The notes: a model not told the origin generated them from the sequence alone. 64,000 bases of DNA from JAJPIG01 sp035531675 (GCA_035531675.1 DATKSL010000010.1:1-64000); one strand, 5' to 3'. Positions 1 to 9,055 are shown, numbered from the stretch's first letter. Made by a program: numbers and translations.

Positions 1-284
1 ATGAAATCCAGCGCAACCTGTTCAAGCAGGCGCGCGATTCGATGACCGCGAATACGCGGCAGTTCAGCGACTACGCGGCCCTGCGTCAGCAGATGGAGGG
101 TGAGGGCGGCGGCGGCCTCGCCGATATCTACTGGTGCGGCAAGACGGAGTGCGAAACGAAGATTCGCGAGGAGACCCGCGCCACCTGCCGCGCGATCCCG
201 CTCGATCAGAAGACGGGGGTCGGCTCGTGCATCGTCTGCGGCGAACCCGCGAACGAACGCGCATACTTCGCCAAGGCGTATTGA
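1..284 (+). CDS. proS: Prolyl-tRNA synthetase, C-terminal end (partial)
   Basis: Last ~93 codons of a gene that starts before the window; codons are in phase from base 3. Prolyl-tRNA synthetase charges tRNA-Pro in the cytoplasm. The piece is the C-terminal zinc-binding domain of the eukaryote/archaeal (Thermus)-type enzyme: Cys pairs in WCGKTEC and CIVCGEP, with IREETRATCRAIPLDQ between them, and a terminal Ala-Tyr, the position whose carboxylate reaches the active site in the Thermus enzyme (family knowledge). The common bacterial type lacks this domain. It is convergent with trpS, 23 bp away. The identification rests on the tail only, but that tail is distinctive. Confidence 0.88.
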   Translation, partial: EIQRNLFKQARDSMTANTRQFSDYAALRQQMEGEGGGGLADIYWCGKTECETKIREETRATCRAIPLDQKTGVGSCIVCGEPANERAYFAKAY

Positions 285-307
285 GGCCAGTTACTTTATT
301 AAGGTTG

Positions 308-1630
308 TCAGCCTTTTTTTAGCCCGTCAATGTAATTCAATATTACTGACTTACAGTGCCCTAGGTCGACGTTTTTCTCGGGAGCTTGACATTTCTTATC
401 AGGCTGATCGGCACCGGCGTTGCCCCCCGGGGTGTTAGGCTTCCGGAAGCAGCCGTATTGGCCCTCCTCGTTGAAGTCAAACTCATGTGAAAGTCCGTTT
501 TTGAGGTAGCGTCCGAAGCCGCAAACCCAGCAAACTTTCGCGTTGTCTTGCTCGGCATTACTACCCTCGTAAGCTTTCTTCCAGAGGTGCTGGAGATGTT
601 GCAAGTCTTGCGCGGCTTCGAGCGGGATAGAACTCAAAGCATAACTGATACTCATCGCCTTTCGAACCTGCTCCATCGTTTCTCGAGCGGTCTCTCGTCC
701 TTTTCGAGTTCCTTCGATTAGAATGTCGTGTACCAACAGTGGACGTCTTTCGTAATCACGCCTCCGCTCGCGAATAGGTTCTAACAACTCGTTGAGCGCA
801 CGGAACAGTCTAGCCTTGACCTCGACATCGCTAACCGAGCCTTTTCGATAGCGCTCTTTTAGCTCTTCCACCTCGCCTTTATCGGAATTGAATGCATCGT
901 GGTAAGCGAAGACCGGGTTTCCTTCGACATGACCTGGGTCAGTGGGGTGAATTCTCGTCGGATCCGTGAACATCGTCATGACGCTCTTGCGCAAAACTTG
1001 AGGGGGATCGCCCAGATATATGCAGTTCTTCAGCGACTTCGACATCTTGGCGCCGCCGTCGGTCCCCGGTAAGCGCGCGACCTGACCCAGCATTGGCTTC
1101 GGTTCGACCAGCACCTTGTCGTACAGGCGGTTGAAGCGCCGCACGATTTCGCGCGCCTGCTCGATCATCGGCAGTTGATCTTCCCCCACCGGCACCAAGT
1201 CGGCTTTGAAGATCGTGATATCGGCGGCCTGCGAGATTGGATACGACCAGAAGCCGACCGGCACGCCGCGGGTGAAATTGCGCTGCTTGATCTCTTCCTT
1301 GACGGTGGGATTGCGCTCCAGCGTCGCGACCGTCACCAGATTCATGAAGTAGGTGGCGAGCTCGGTCAGCTCCGGGACCATCGATTGCACGACGATCCTG
1401 GTCTTCTCGGGATCGATCCCGACCGCGAGATAGTCGAGCGCGACCTGCATGATGTTCGCTTCGAGGCGCTCGGGATGCTCGAAGTTGTCGGTCAGCGCCT
1501 GCACGTCGGCGATCAGGACAAAGGTCTCGTACTCGTGTTGCAGCCGGACGCGGTTTTGCAGCGAGCCGACGTAATGTCCGAGATGGAGCGGGCCGGTCGG
1601 TCGGTCGCCGGTGAGAATCCTCTTGGCCAT
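308..1630 (-). CDS. trpS: Tryptophanyl-tRNA synthetase with Cys-rich C-terminal extension
   Basis: Charges tRNA-Trp. Class I signatures are present: HLGH at residues 16-19 (PLHLGHYVGS) and KMSKS near residue 200 (GGAKMSKSLKN). The catalytic core ends around residue 335 at ETMEQVRKAM, the usual end of a bacterial TrpRS of ~330-340 residues. Here the frame runs on for another ~100 residues to 440 aa, with Cys in CWVCGF, YGCF, KKCQ and GHC, suggestive of a metal-binding domain. The 3' half of the gene, from about base 1,020 down to 308, is visibly richer in A/T than the 5' half and the neighbours, suggesting mosaic origin. ATG start at 1630; nfo ends 3 nt upstream, so the two are probably cotranscribed. 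Confidence 0.93.
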   Translation of the reverse strand: MAKRILTGDRPTGPLHLGHYVGSLQNRVRLQHEYETFVLIADVQALTDNFEHPERLEANIMQVALDYLAVGIDPEKTRIVVQSMVPELTELATYFMNLVTVATLERNPTVKEEIKQRNFTRGVPVGFWSYPISQAADITIFKADLVPVGEDQLPMIEQAREIVRRFNRLYDKVLVEPKPMLGQVARLPGTDGGAKMSKSLKNCIYLGDPPQVLRKSVMTMFTDPTRIHPTDPGHVEGNPVFAYHDAFNSDKGEVEELKERYRKGSVSDVEVKARLFRALNELLEPIRERRRDYERRPLLVHDILIEGTRKGRETARETMEQVRKAMSISYALSSIPLEAAQDLQHLQHLWKKAYEGSNAEQDNAKVCWVCGFGRYLKNGLSHEFDFNEEGQYGCFRKPNTPGGNAGADQPDKKCQAPEKNVDLGHCKSVILNYIDGLKKG

Positions 1631-1633
1631 CGC

Positions 1634-2512
1634 TCAGGCGTCTTTCAGCAGGTTGCGCAGGGTCGCGAGGTCGGCGGCGACATCCTTCATCTCCTCGCCC
1701 GGCTCGGTTTCGAGGCACATCGGGATTCCCGCAAAGCGCGGATCGTTGATCAGCCGCCCGAACGGCTCGGCGCCGATATAACCCTGGCCGATATGCTGAT
1801 GGCGATCGACGCGCGAATTGAACGGCTTCAGCGAGTCATTCAGATGAAACGCGACGATCCGATCGATCCCGATGCGCTCGTCGAGTTCGGCGAGCGTGCG
1901 TTCGTAGCCCTCGGCGGTGCGGATATCGTAGCCGGCCGCGAAGGCATGCTCGGTATCGAAGCACAGGCCCAGCCGTTCGTTCTCCTTCACGCTGTCGAAG
2001 ATTTGACCCATCTGCTGGAACGAGCAGCCGAGATTCGATCCCTGCCCGGCGGTGATCTCGAGTGCGATCCGGGTGCGGAACCCGCGGCACGCCGCATGCG
2101 CCTCGTCGATCGACGCCGCGATGTTCCTGATACCCGCCTCCTCGCCCGAGCCGACGTGCGATCCCGGATGCGCGACCAGGAACGGCACGCCGAGCTTCTC
2201 GCAGCGCTCTATTTCGTCGATAAAGTTGATAATCGACTTCTTGCGCAGCATCGCGTCGGGCGCGCCCAGATTGAGCAGGTAGGAGTCGTGCGCGATGACG
2301 ATCGCGATGCCGTATTCCTTCTGATTGCGTTTGAAGGCCTCGATCTCCTCCGCGCTATACGGCTTGGAGGCCCACTGGCGGCTCGACTTGGTGAAAATCT
2401 GGATGCTGTCGCATCCGATCCGCGCTCCGCGTGCCAGCGATTCGGCGACTCCGCCGGCGATCGACATATGGGCGCCCAGCAGCGGCTTTTTGACGATGTT
2501 TTCCGAAGCCAT
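1634..2512 (-). CDS. nfo: Endonuclease IV (AP endonuclease)
   Basis: Zinc-dependent apurinic/apyrimidinic endonuclease of base-excision repair, 292 aa, normal for the family. It starts near LLGAHMSIAGGV and contains the family blocks AHDSYLLNLGAP, LVAHPGSHVGSG, LEITAGQGSNLG, LCFDTEHAFAAGYD, AFHLNDSLKPFNSRVDRHQHIGQG and CLETEPGEE, which carry the His, Glu and Asp metal ligands. ATG at 2512 was chosen because the upstream open frame is only antisense to nadK and recN. It is divergent from nadK and probably heads an operon with trpS (3-nt gap). Confidence 0.93.
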   Translation of the reverse strand: MASENIVKKPLLGAHMSIAGGVAESLARGARIGCDSIQIFTKSSRQWASKPYSAEEIEAFKRNQKEYGIAIVIAHDSYLLNLGAPDAMLRKKSIINFIDEIERCEKLGVPFLVAHPGSHVGSGEEAGIRNIAASIDEAHAACRGFRTRIALEITAGQGSNLGCSFQQMGQIFDSVKENERLGLCFDTEHAFAAGYDIRTAEGYERTLAELDERIGIDRIVAFHLNDSLKPFNSRVDRHQHIGQGYIGAEPFGRLINDPRFAGIPMCLETEPGEEMKDVAADLATLRNLLKDA

Positions 2513-2623
2513 CGAGTCTCTCGACGAAGGTGCGTCCCCTCGGGGCTGCGATCTTATATGATACAAAGGCGAATGCGCGAGCAGCGCGTTGATGGCGCAG
2601 CGGGGCCGTGATAATTGCGAAAC

Positions 2624-3493
2624 GTGGCAAAGCATCCCATAAATTCGGTCGGACTGGTCGTCAAACGCGACGATCAGCGGGCGCTCAAACTGGCCCACGA
2701 GCTGTGCCATTGGATTCAATCGCAGGGGCTCAAGGCGCTGGTCGAAAACCAGTTCGCCGACCAGCTTCAGGCCGAGCCGCACGATACGCGGGCGCTCGCC
2801 GAGGCTGCCGACCTGATCGTGGTGCTGGGCGGCGACGGCACGCTGCTCGGAGTCGCGCGGCTGATCGGCCAGCGCGAAACGCCAATTCTGGGCGTCAATC
2901 TCGGTGGACTCGGCTTTCTCACCGAAATTACCGTCGATGAGGCGCTGCCGACGCTCGCGCGTATCGTGGCCGGCGACTACGACGTCGACCGCCGCGTCAC
3001 GATCGAGGCGATCGTTGAGGCTGAGGAAGGCTCGGCGCGCCACCGTCGGCAGAGCTTCTGCGCGCTCAACGACCTGGTGCTCAACCGCCATCAGCTCGGC
3101 AAGATGCTCGATATGCACGTGACCGCGCAGGGTGAGGCGTTCTGTATCTATCGGGCCGACGGGCTGATTGTCTCGACCCCGACCGGATCGACCGCCTACG
3201 CGCTCAGCGCCGGCGGCCCGATCCTCTACCCGACCCTGGCCGTCACGCTGCTCGCGCCGATCTGTCCGCATACCCTGACCAATCGCCCGGTGGTGCTGCC
3301 CGACGACTTCGAGCTTGAAATCCGGCTGGGTGCGACCGACCACGACGCGCGCATGACCGTCGACGGCCAGGAGACTGCCGAGGTCGGGCCGCGCGACGTC
3401 ATTCGTATCCGTCGTGGCGCTCACGCGGTGGCGCTGGTGCGTTCCGCCCATCCGTATTTCGAGATCTGGCGCAACAAACTGCGCTGGGGATGA
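2624..3493 (+). CDS. nadK: NAD kinase
   Basis: Phosphorylates NAD+ to NADP+ in the cytoplasm. About 289 aa with the GGDGT nucleotide motif (VVLGGDGTLLG), NLGGLGFLTE, ALNDLVLNR, and the glycine-rich TPTGSTAYALSAGGPI block, ending with the beta-rich C-terminal domain (TVDGQETAEVG). The start is uncertain: GTG at 2624 is chosen, and a TTG three codons upstream (2615) is in frame; neither has a clear Shine-Dalgarno. recN follows after 30 nt, a common nadK-recN pairing in bacteria. Confidence 0.93.
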   Translation: MAKHPINSVGLVVKRDDQRALKLAHELCHWIQSQGLKALVENQFADQLQAEPHDTRALAEAADLIVVLGGDGTLLGVARLIGQRETPILGVNLGGLGFLTEITVDEALPTLARIVAGDYDVDRRVTIEAIVEAEEGSARHRRQSFCALNDLVLNRHQLGKMLDMHVTAQGEAFCIYRADGLIVSTPTGSTAYALSAGGPILYPTLAVTLLAPICPHTLTNRPVVLPDDFELEIRLGATDHDARMTVDGQETAEVGPRDVIRIRRGAHAVALVRSAHPYFEIWRNKLRWG

Positions 3494-3523
3494 CGCGCGC
3501 GGCGCGGGGCGGAGGCGGACGGG

Positions 3524-5224
3524 ATGCTGATCGACCTGCGCATCCGTGACTTCGCGATTATCAAGGACGCGGCGCTCGAGTTCGGGCCCGGCCTCAACGT
3601 GCTCTCGGGCGAGACCGGCGCCGGCAAGACCATCATCATGAGCGCGCTTGGCCTGCTGCTCGGAATCCGCGCCTCGCCGGAGATGATTCGCGCGCCGGCG
3701 AAGGAGGCGGTGGTCGAGGGGCGTTTCGAGCTGGAAGGCGACTCGCCCGCGATCGAGACGCTGAGTGAGCTGCCCGGCCAGGACGACAACCGCGAGCTGC
3801 TGATTCGCCGCACCATCGCCGAGAGCGGCCGCGCGCGAGTCCTGATCAACGACCAGATGGCGACGGTGCAGACGCTCGGACGTCTGGGGGCGAACCTGGT
3901 TCAGGTTTACGGTCAGCACGAGCAGCAGACTTTGCTGCGCACCGAGAACCATCGCCAGATCCTTGATCGTCACGCCGGACTGGAAGCGACGCTGGCCGAC
4001 TATCGCGCGGCATATGATCGTGCGAGACAACTGCAGGACCGGCTCGCGGAGCTCGCCCGCCGCGAAAGCGAGCGCACCGCGGCGCTCGAGCTCGCCCGCT
4101 TCCGTGCCGCCGAGCTGGAGCGCGCCAATCTCAAAGCCGGCGAAGATGAAGAACTGACTCGCGAGCGAACGATGCTGGCTAACGCCGCCCGGCTGATGGC
4201 CGCGGCATCCGAAGCGCAGCAGTTGCTCAATGGCGACGACGCCGCCGCGGTGGCATCGATGGCGCGGGCCGGGGCGCGGCTGACCGAAGCCGCGGCGATC
4301 GATCCTAAAATCGCCGAGGTCTTCGAGATGATCACGGCGGCGCGCGCCAATCTCGAAGAAGCGGCGCGTACGCTCGAGCACTATCTGAGCCGCGACGTGG
4401 CCGATCCGGGCCGCCTCGAAGAGGTCGAGGCCCGGCTCCAGGAGCTGACGCGGCTCAAGCGCAAATACGGCGGCACGGTTGAGAGCGCGCTCGAAACACT
4501 CGCCAGCTCGCGCGCAGAGCTGGCCGCGCTCGAGAACCTCGAGAGTGACCGGGCCGAGGCCGAGCGCCAGCTCGAGGCGGCGCTCGATGAGCTCCATACG
4601 AAGTCCGATGAACTGCATCGGCGCCGGCTGCGCGGTGGAGCCGGGCTGAAGCGGCTGATGGAAGCGGAGCTCAGGACGCTCGGGATGCGCAACGCGGCGT
4701 TCGAAGCCCGCCTCGCGACCCTCGATGAAACCGAGGGCGGCTTGAGTCACCAGGGAGCAAGGTTCGGGCCCGTCGGCGCCGACGCGGTCGAGTTCCTGCT
4801 CGCGCCGAACCTCGGACAGGCGCCGATGCCGCTGGCGAAGGTCGCCTCGGGCGGCGAACTATCGCGCGTCATGCTTGCGCTCAAGCGGCTGGAGGCGCAG
4901 CGGCGCGGGCTGCCGACCATGATTTTCGATGAAGTTGACGCCGGCATCGGCGGCGAGATCGCGCAGGTCGTCGGACGCCAGCTCAAGCAGCTTGCCCGCT
5001 TTCATCAGGTGTTGTGCGTTACCCATCTGCCGCAGATCGCGGCCTTCGCCGATCGCCATTTCGTGGTGGAGAAATTCGAACGCGGAAGTTCCACCGTCAG
5101 CCGCGTGGTCGCCCTGGAGCAGGCTGAGCGTGCCGACGAAATCGCGCGGATGCTCGGCGGGGCGCAGATCTCTGACAAGCTGCGACGCGCCGCCCGCGAA
5201 TTGTTGGAACGGGCGCAAGCCTGA
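3524..5224 (+). CDS. recN: DNA repair protein RecN
   Basis: SMC-like ATPase acting in double-strand-break repair and cohesion of damaged DNA. 566 aa, full length. Walker A GETGAGKT near residue 32 after LRIRDFAIIKDAALEF, then a long Ala/Glu/Arg-rich coiled-coil middle, then the C-terminal ABC half with signature ASGGELSRVMLALK, Walker B TMIFDEVDAGIGG and the switch His block CVTHLPQIAAFAD. ATG start at 3524, 30 nt after nadK, likely same transcript. The very long open frames on the opposite strand are codon-bias shadows. Confidence 0.96.
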   Translation: MLIDLRIRDFAIIKDAALEFGPGLNVLSGETGAGKTIIMSALGLLLGIRASPEMIRAPAKEAVVEGRFELEGDSPAIETLSELPGQDDNRELLIRRTIAESGRARVLINDQMATVQTLGRLGANLVQVYGQHEQQTLLRTENHRQILDRHAGLEATLADYRAAYDRARQLQDRLAELARRESERTAALELARFRAAELERANLKAGEDEELTRERTMLANAARLMAAASEAQQLLNGDDAAAVASMARAGARLTEAAAIDPKIAEVFEMITAARANLEEAARTLEHYLSRDVADPGRLEEVEARLQELTRLKRKYGGTVESALETLASSRAELAALENLESDRAEAERQLEAALDELHTKSDELHRRRLRGGAGLKRLMEAELRTLGMRNAAFEARLATLDETEGGLSHQGARFGPVGADAVEFLLAPNLGQAPMPLAKVASGGELSRVMLALKRLEAQRRGLPTMIFDEVDAGIGGEIAQVVGRQLKQLARFHQVLCVTHLPQIAAFADRHFVVEKFERGSSTVSRVVALEQAERADEIARMLGGAQISDKLRRAARELLERAQA

Positions 5225-5246
5225 ATCCCGCGCCCGCAGGAGACCC

Positions 5247-6512
5247 TCAAATCGCGTTCTGCGCGGCCTCGGAAAGCGAGGCCTCAGGCCGCACGCCCAA
5301 GGCGGCCGCCAGACGTCCGCTGTAGTTCGCGAATGCCGTCGCTGCAACGATCGACACGATTTCGCGATCGTCGAAGCCGGCCGCGCGCAGCGCTTCGACG
5401 TCCGCCGGCGCCGTCGTACCCGGCGCGCGCGTGAGCTTCTCGCAGAAGCGGGCGACCTCGCGCTCGCGCCCGTTGAGCGAGTCGCCGGCCGGATTATCGG
5501 CCAGCGCGCCCAGTTCGGCCAGCGTCGCCCCGCCGTCGAGCAGGCGCTGGGCGTGATGTGCGCCGAGATACGATAGTCCCAGCACCGCCGCCACCACCAC
5601 GCCGATTATCGCCTCGCCCCGATCGCCGAGGCCCGAGCCGCCCATATCGACCAGGTGCGCGAACTCGACCGTCGCCGCCAGCGTGTCAGGCTTGAGACTC
5701 AGCGCGATGGCGAGATTTCGCAACCCCGCGGGGAGCGATGCGGAAGCCGTGGTTGCGTGAGATTTCGCGAGCGCTTGCTCGTCCGGTGATCCGATCCAGC
5801 ACACGCGAGCGTCGCGGGTATGCGGGCCCGGACGAGAGTGCACACGATGGGCGGCGGCGGGTTCGCGTGAGGGGGCCTGGCGATCGGCGTAAAGCGTGCC
5901 GCCGACCGCAGCACCGGTCACGCCGAAGGCGCGCAAGACCTGCGAATCGTAGTAACCGTCGCCGTACTTTCCGAGCTCGACACCTAAGCCGTCGGCGATA
6001 CGCGTGATGAAGTTGCGATAGGCCGCGGCCGCGGTGAGCCCAACGATCTCGCGCTCGGAGAAGCCCGCTTGCCGGAGTTTCTCGAGATCGCTCTCGGCCA
6101 TCGCACTCGGCATCACCGTGAGCTTCTCGCCGAATTCGAGCATCGCGTGATCGGCCGGCGAAAGTTTCGCCTGCCGCCAGTCGGTTGAGATCGCGACCAC
6201 GGTTTCCTGGTCCGCGCCGCCATGTCTACGCAGAAACTCTGCGTGTTCGATCCCTCAGAATCGGCAGTTCAGCAGCGCCGAGATGCTGGTCGCGATCAGC
6301 TCTTCGCGCAATCGTCCAAGGCCGGAGCCGCCAAAGGTGCAGGAGTTGGAGAGCGTATTGCGCGCGATCATGAGCTCGGGCCGTATGCTCATGATGGCGG
6401 TGATTTCGGGAATCGCGCCGCCGCGGTCGGCGAACTGCGCGGCGATCCGATCATACTCGGCTTTGAGCGAACCCGACGCTTCGTTCCGGCCGACCATCTT
6501 CACCCATGCCAT
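5247..6512 (-). CDS. Tandem AhpD-like alkylhydroperoxidase, predicted selenoprotein (TGA = Sec86)
   Basis: Two AhpD/carboxymuconolactone-decarboxylase-like domains in one reading frame interrupted by a single TGA at 6257-6255. Read through, the protein is 421 aa: domain 1 ~1-165, domain 2 ~245-400. Domain 1 has the AhpD active-site layout, with Glu71, Cys83, TGA at 86 and His90 (NCRF-TGA-GIEH). AhpD enzymes have Cys-x-x-Cys-x3-His there, so TGA replaces the catalytic second Cys. The frame stays open and homologous past the TGA (GIEHAEFLRRHGG), and a perfect hairpin starts 10 nt after it. Domain 2 has Leu at both Cys positions (LSYLGAHHA), so it is probably not redox-active. ATG 6512 has GGAG 9 nt upstream. 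Likely role: thiol peroxidase; substrate unknown. The alternative is a sequencing error or pseudogene. Confidence 0.8.
6228..6257 (-). promoter_or_regulatory. Candidate bacterial SECIS element (AhpD-like gene)
   Basis: On the mRNA strand: TGA (6257-6255), a 10-nt spacer, then ACGCAGA-GTT-TCTGCGT (6244-6228), a perfect 7-bp stem with a three-base loop beginning with G, 17 nt after the TGA. Known bacterial SECIS elements sit inside the coding region, with the apical loop about 16-37 nt after UGA and a G early in the loop for SelB binding. Both conditions are met. Confidence 0.7.
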
Positions 6513-6672
6513 CGCATTGCTCTCCTCAACTGGGATACTCTCAAGCGCCACTGTACGGCATAGCTAATACCGCGGCATTGTCAACCACGCCGCTGGCAAA
6601 TCAAACCGACCGACGGTTGCCGGTTGACTGTCGTTTCGGCTTCGGCTTAGCTAAAAGGTCTTTCCCGACGGT

Positions 6673-6749
6673 GGGGCTGTAGCTCAGTTTGGGAGAGCGC
6701 CTGAATGGCATTCAGGAGGTCGCGCGTTCGATCCGCGTCAGCTCCACCA
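6673..6749 (+). tRNA. tRNA-Ala (GGC)
   Basis: Cloverleaf read by eye: acceptor GGGGCTG pairs with CAGCTCC (one G-T pair), D arm AGCTCAG...GAGC, anticodon stem CCTGA/TCAGG around loop ATGGCAT, giving anticodon GGC, and T-loop GTTCGATCC. The 3' ACCA is encoded, ending at 6749. It decodes GCC/GCU. Confidence 0.95.
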
Positions 6750-6767
6750 ATAAAATCAGCATCGTTC

Positions 6768-6811
6768 GGCCCGATCGGCCCAGCGCGAGGCTTGCGCTTC
6801 CACATCGGGCC
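6768..6811 (+). terminator. Branched hairpin after tRNA-Ala
   Basis: GGCCCGAT (6768-6775) pairs with ATCGGGCC (6804-6811), and inside it AGCGC (6782-6786) pairs with GCGCT (6794-6798). It lies 19 nt after the tRNA and could end the tRNA transcript or protect its 3' side. There is no T-run, so an intrinsic terminator is not certain. Confidence 0.4.
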
Positions 6812-6958
6812 AGCGCGTATTACTGTTGGGCGGTCGTAGCGAGAGGCGATCGCCGGTGCGCAATTCAGGTCGCGAACTGACGAAGCGCGCCACGCGCAGG
6901 ATCGCGACAATCATCCGCAGACGGCTTGGAGAAGAGCGATGGCCACGAAAGAGCGATC

Positions 6959-9055
6959 ATGCAGTATGTAATCGGGGTCGATATCGGTGGTACCTGCACC
7001 GACTGCGTGGTGATGGACACTGAGGGCAGGATCACGGTCGCCAAGGCCTTCTCGACCCCGGTCGACTTTTCCGAGGGGATCTTCAATGCGCTCGAGTTCG
7101 CGGCGCAGAAACTCGGTATCGAGCGGTCCGCGCTGCTCAAGCAGACCAAGCTGTTTCTGCACGGCACCACGATCGCGGAAAACGCGATTGTCGACGACAA
7201 GCTGGTGAAGGCCGGCGTACTGGTCACGCGCGGCTTCGAGGACACGCTGGTTCTGATGCGCGGCGGATACGCCGAATGGTCTGGCCTCACCGAAGACGAG
7301 ATGAAGGATATCGTCAATGTCTCGCGGCCGCCGCTGCTGACGCCGCGCGAAATGATCATCGGCATCCGCGAGCGGGTCGACGCCAACGGCGAGACGCTGG
7401 CTGCCCCCGACCCGGCGGAGATCGAGCGCGCCGTGCAGCGGCTGGCCGAAAATGGCGCCGAGGCGATCGGGGTTTCCTTCCTGTGGTCGTTCGTGAAGGC
7501 CGACAATGAGCTGGCGGCCAAGCGCGTGATTCGGGAGCTCTACCCGGAGATGTTCTGCACCGTCTCTTCCGAGATCGCGCCGATCATGGGCGAGTTCGAG
7601 CGCACCCAGACGGTGGTGCTCAACGCGCGGCTGGGTCCCGCGATCTCGAACTATCTGAACCGCCTCCAGCAGAAGCTTGGCGATCAGAGCTTCGACGGCG
7701 CGCTGCTGATCATGCAGGCCTACGGTGGATTGCTCGGCTCGCGCGAGGCCGCCAGCCGGCCGGTGGGTCTGATCGAATCCGGGCCGGTCAGCGGACTGGT
7801 GGGCAGCAAGGCGCTCGGCGAGATCATCGGCTTTCGCAACATCATCGGGGCCGACATGGGCGGCACCACGTTCAAGGCCGGAGTCGTCAGCGACGGCCTG
7901 ATCGACTACGAGCGCGAGCCGATGATTCTGCGTTATCACTACGCGCTGCCGAAGATGAACGTGGCGAGCATCGGCGTCGCCGGCGGCAGCGAAATCTCGC
8001 TCGATCCGTACACCGGCACGCCGCGGGTGGGTCCGCGCAGCGCCGGCGCCTACCCCGGTCCGCTGTGCTACGACTTCGGCGGCACCGAGCCGACCGTCAC
8101 CGACGTCGACTTGATATTAGGCTATCTCAACGATCGCTTTTTCCTCGATGGCCGGGCCAAACTGAATCGCGGCAAGGCGCTGGAAGTATTCAAAGCGAAA
8201 ATTGCGGACCCGCTCGGCATGGAAACCATTCAGGCCGCCGGCGAAGTATATCGACTGACTAATAGTATCATCTACGATTTGCTGCATAAATTGACTATCG
8301 AACGCGGCCTCGACCCGCGCTCCTATGTGATGTTCTCGTACGGCGGCACGGCCGGCATGCATGTCACGACCTTCGCGCGCCAGCTCGGCGTGAGCCGCGT
8401 GATCATTCCGCACTCGGCCTCGGTCCACGGCGCCTTCGGCCTGATGATGTCGGACGTGACCCACGAGGAGCAGCTGACGCGGCCGCTGCGCGTGCCCGCC
8501 GACCCGGCACAGGTCAATGCCATTTTCTCGCAGCTCGCGGCGCGGGTGACGGACAAGCTCCAGTCGGAGGGCTTCGACACGCGCGATATCGTGCTCAATC
8601 GGGCGGTCGATTTACGTTTCCGCCGCCAGGTGCACGTGGTGACGACTCCGGTGGCCGGGGCGGACGCGCTCGGCGAGCAGGCGCTGGCGGAGGTCATCGC
8701 GAGCTTCGAGAAGCTCTACGAAGAACGCTTCGGGGCCGGCTCGGGATACAAGGAAGCCGGCATCGAGATGGTCAATTTCAGGCTGCGTGGCGTGGGTTTG
8801 CTGCGCAAGCCGGAGCTCAAGGCGGAAGCGGAGCGCGGCTCCGATCCGGGTGCGGCGCTGGTCGAGGCGCGCGAGGTCTACTTCGGCGAGTTGCGCGGCG
8901 TCACGCAGGCCAACTGCTACGACTTCGAGAAGCTCGCGCCCGGCAACGAGGTCCCCGGACCGGCGGTGGTGTGGACCCCGATCACGACGGTGGTGGTGAA
9001 TCCGGGCCAGCGCGCTTGGTGCGATCCGTACAAGAACCTGCACGTATTCGTCTAA
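6959..9055 (+). CDS. hyuA: Hydantoinase A / acetone carboxylase beta-like subunit
   Basis: ATP-dependent subunit of the hydantoinase/oxoprolinase/acetone-carboxylase superfamily, 698 aa. N-terminal acetate/sugar-kinase-type phosphate motif VIGVDIGGTCTDCVV at residue ~4, HGTTIAENAIV near 80, a second motif ADMGGTTFKAGVV near 300, and FSYGGTAGMHVTTFARQLG near 460. Family members hydrolyse hydantoins or 5-oxoproline, or carboxylate ketones, using ATP to activate the substrate. ATG 6959 was chosen because it directly precedes the conserved MQYVIGVDIGGT. hyuB follows after 13 nt, certainly the same operon. The substrate cannot be told; the zinc-like tail on hyuB favours the carboxylase branch. Confidence 0.88.
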   Translation: MQYVIGVDIGGTCTDCVVMDTEGRITVAKAFSTPVDFSEGIFNALEFAAQKLGIERSALLKQTKLFLHGTTIAENAIVDDKLVKAGVLVTRGFEDTLVLMRGGYAEWSGLTEDEMKDIVNVSRPPLLTPREMIIGIRERVDANGETLAAPDPAEIERAVQRLAENGAEAIGVSFLWSFVKADNELAAKRVIRELYPEMFCTVSSEIAPIMGEFERTQTVVLNARLGPAISNYLNRLQQKLGDQSFDGALLIMQAYGGLLGSREAASRPVGLIESGPVSGLVGSKALGEIIGFRNIIGADMGGTTFKAGVVSDGLIDYEREPMILRYHYALPKMNVASIGVAGGSEISLDPYTGTPRVGPRSAGAYPGPLCYDFGGTEPTVTDVDLILGYLNDRFFLDGRAKLNRGKALEVFKAKIADPLGMETIQAAGEVYRLTNSIIYDLLHKLTIERGLDPRSYVMFSYGGTAGMHVTTFARQLGVSRVIIPHSASVHGAFGLMMSDVTHEEQLTRPLRVPADPAQVNAIFSQLAARVTDKLQSEGFDTRDIVLNRAVDLRFRRQVHVVTTPVAGADALGEQALAEVIASFEKLYEERFGAGSGYKEAGIEMVNFRLRGVGLLRKPELKAEAERGSDPGAALVEAREVYFGELRGVTQANCYDFEKLAPGNEVPGPAVVWTPITTVVVNPGQRAWCDPYKNLHVFV

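Noticed and set aside
1175..2611. 478-codon plus-strand frame
   Set aside because: Antisense to trpS and nfo, which have clear motifs.
2513..4750. Very long minus-strand open frame continuous with nfo
   Set aside because: Antisense to nadK and recN, low-complexity Arg/Leu/Ala-rich with no family match; a GC-bias shadow. Only the nfo part is real.
5247..6551. Reading the AhpD-like locus as two genes (start GTG 6200 for the second) or as a pseudogene
   Set aside because: Same frame on both sides, no other lesion, the stop is TGA exactly at the catalytic Cys, and a SECIS-like hairpin follows.
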